A DNA stretch of 5,666 bases, taken from contig JALNXV010000244.1 of assembly GCA_023230175.1 (NCBI GenBank), positions 1 to 5,666 on the forward strand. The letters are read 5' to 3'. The DNA comes from Candidatus Cloacimonadota bacterium (lineage in GTDB: Bacteria; Cloacimonadota; Cloacimonadia; Cloacimonadales; WRIO01). Position numbers and translations under genes: made by a program. Below, one piece after another: positions 5,543-5,666 of the stretch (position 1 is the stretch's first letter; each line of letters opens with the position of its first letter). A model generated the notes under the pieces. It was not told the origin of the DNA. It worked only from the letters and a program-made list of their open reading frames with translations, and searched no databases.

Positions 5543-5666
5543 GGACTGTCCAATAAAGTGTGTCTGAGACCTCCAGAAAGATTTCAAATCACTCTATGTG
5601 TTACTAATTAAATTCAAATAGTTTTTTGTCAAATCTAAAATTGTATATTGCGTAATTATTATATCT
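5542..5666. mobile_element. Terminal part of an insertion sequence, probably IS256 family (runs off the window)
   Basis: GGGACTGTCCAATAAAGTGTGT (its first 20 bases start at 5542) has the form I associate with terminal inverted repeats of many IS256-family elements: a G-rich start, ACTGTCC, an A-rich stretch, then GTGTGT. The element would extend to the right. No transposase start with a ribosome binding site is visible on the plus strand up to 5666. On the minus strand two frames are open from the window edge and close at 5604-5606 and 5594-5596. Either could be the C-terminal end of a transposase, since a stop 50-60 nt from the end is usual, but the fragments are too short to recognise. IS256-type insertion normally duplicates 8-9 bp, so GAAATGTA (5534-5541) should recur beyond the far end. 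Confidence 0.5.

Overview
The window is very AT-rich (by eye near 70-75% A+T) and looks like chromosomal DNA of an anaerobic, fermentative-type bacterium. A four-gene membrane operon of the DUF6754 type and short palindromic repeats of the form TGCAAGCAGGGATGCTCGCA both recall Candidatus Cloacimonadota. That placement is an inference from memory, not from a search.

Layout: positions 1-476 hold no convincing gene. Positions 478-606 hold a small array of four 24-26 nt repeats with 33-39 nt spacing. The array can also be read as a 29-codon open frame behind a good Shine-Dalgarno. Positions 743-3999 hold four tightly packed genes on the + strand, with gaps of 13, -1 and -4 nt. They encode a DUF6754 protein (outer-facing beta domain, membrane span, conserved cytoplasmic domain, membrane span), a six-span membrane protein, a protein with a membrane anchor at each end and a conserved extracytoplasmic domain, and a second six-span membrane protein. 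The packing, the translational coupling and the shared membrane location suggest that the four form one complex, whose function I do not know. An inverted copy of the repeat lies just after the operon (4065-4088).

After about 330 nt of non-coding DNA comes a monocistronic radical SAM gene (4331-5266). It belongs to the COG0731 (wyosine-synthetase-like) group, with a C-terminal winged-helix domain. It is followed by a stretch with overlapping inverted repeats (5291-5367).

At the right edge, a good sigma70-like promoter and Shine-Dalgarno lead into an ATG whose frame closes after six codons. It closes where a sequence resembling the terminal inverted repeat of an IS256-type insertion sequence begins (about 5542). 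The simplest reading is a gene interrupted just after its start by an insertion sequence that runs out of the window.
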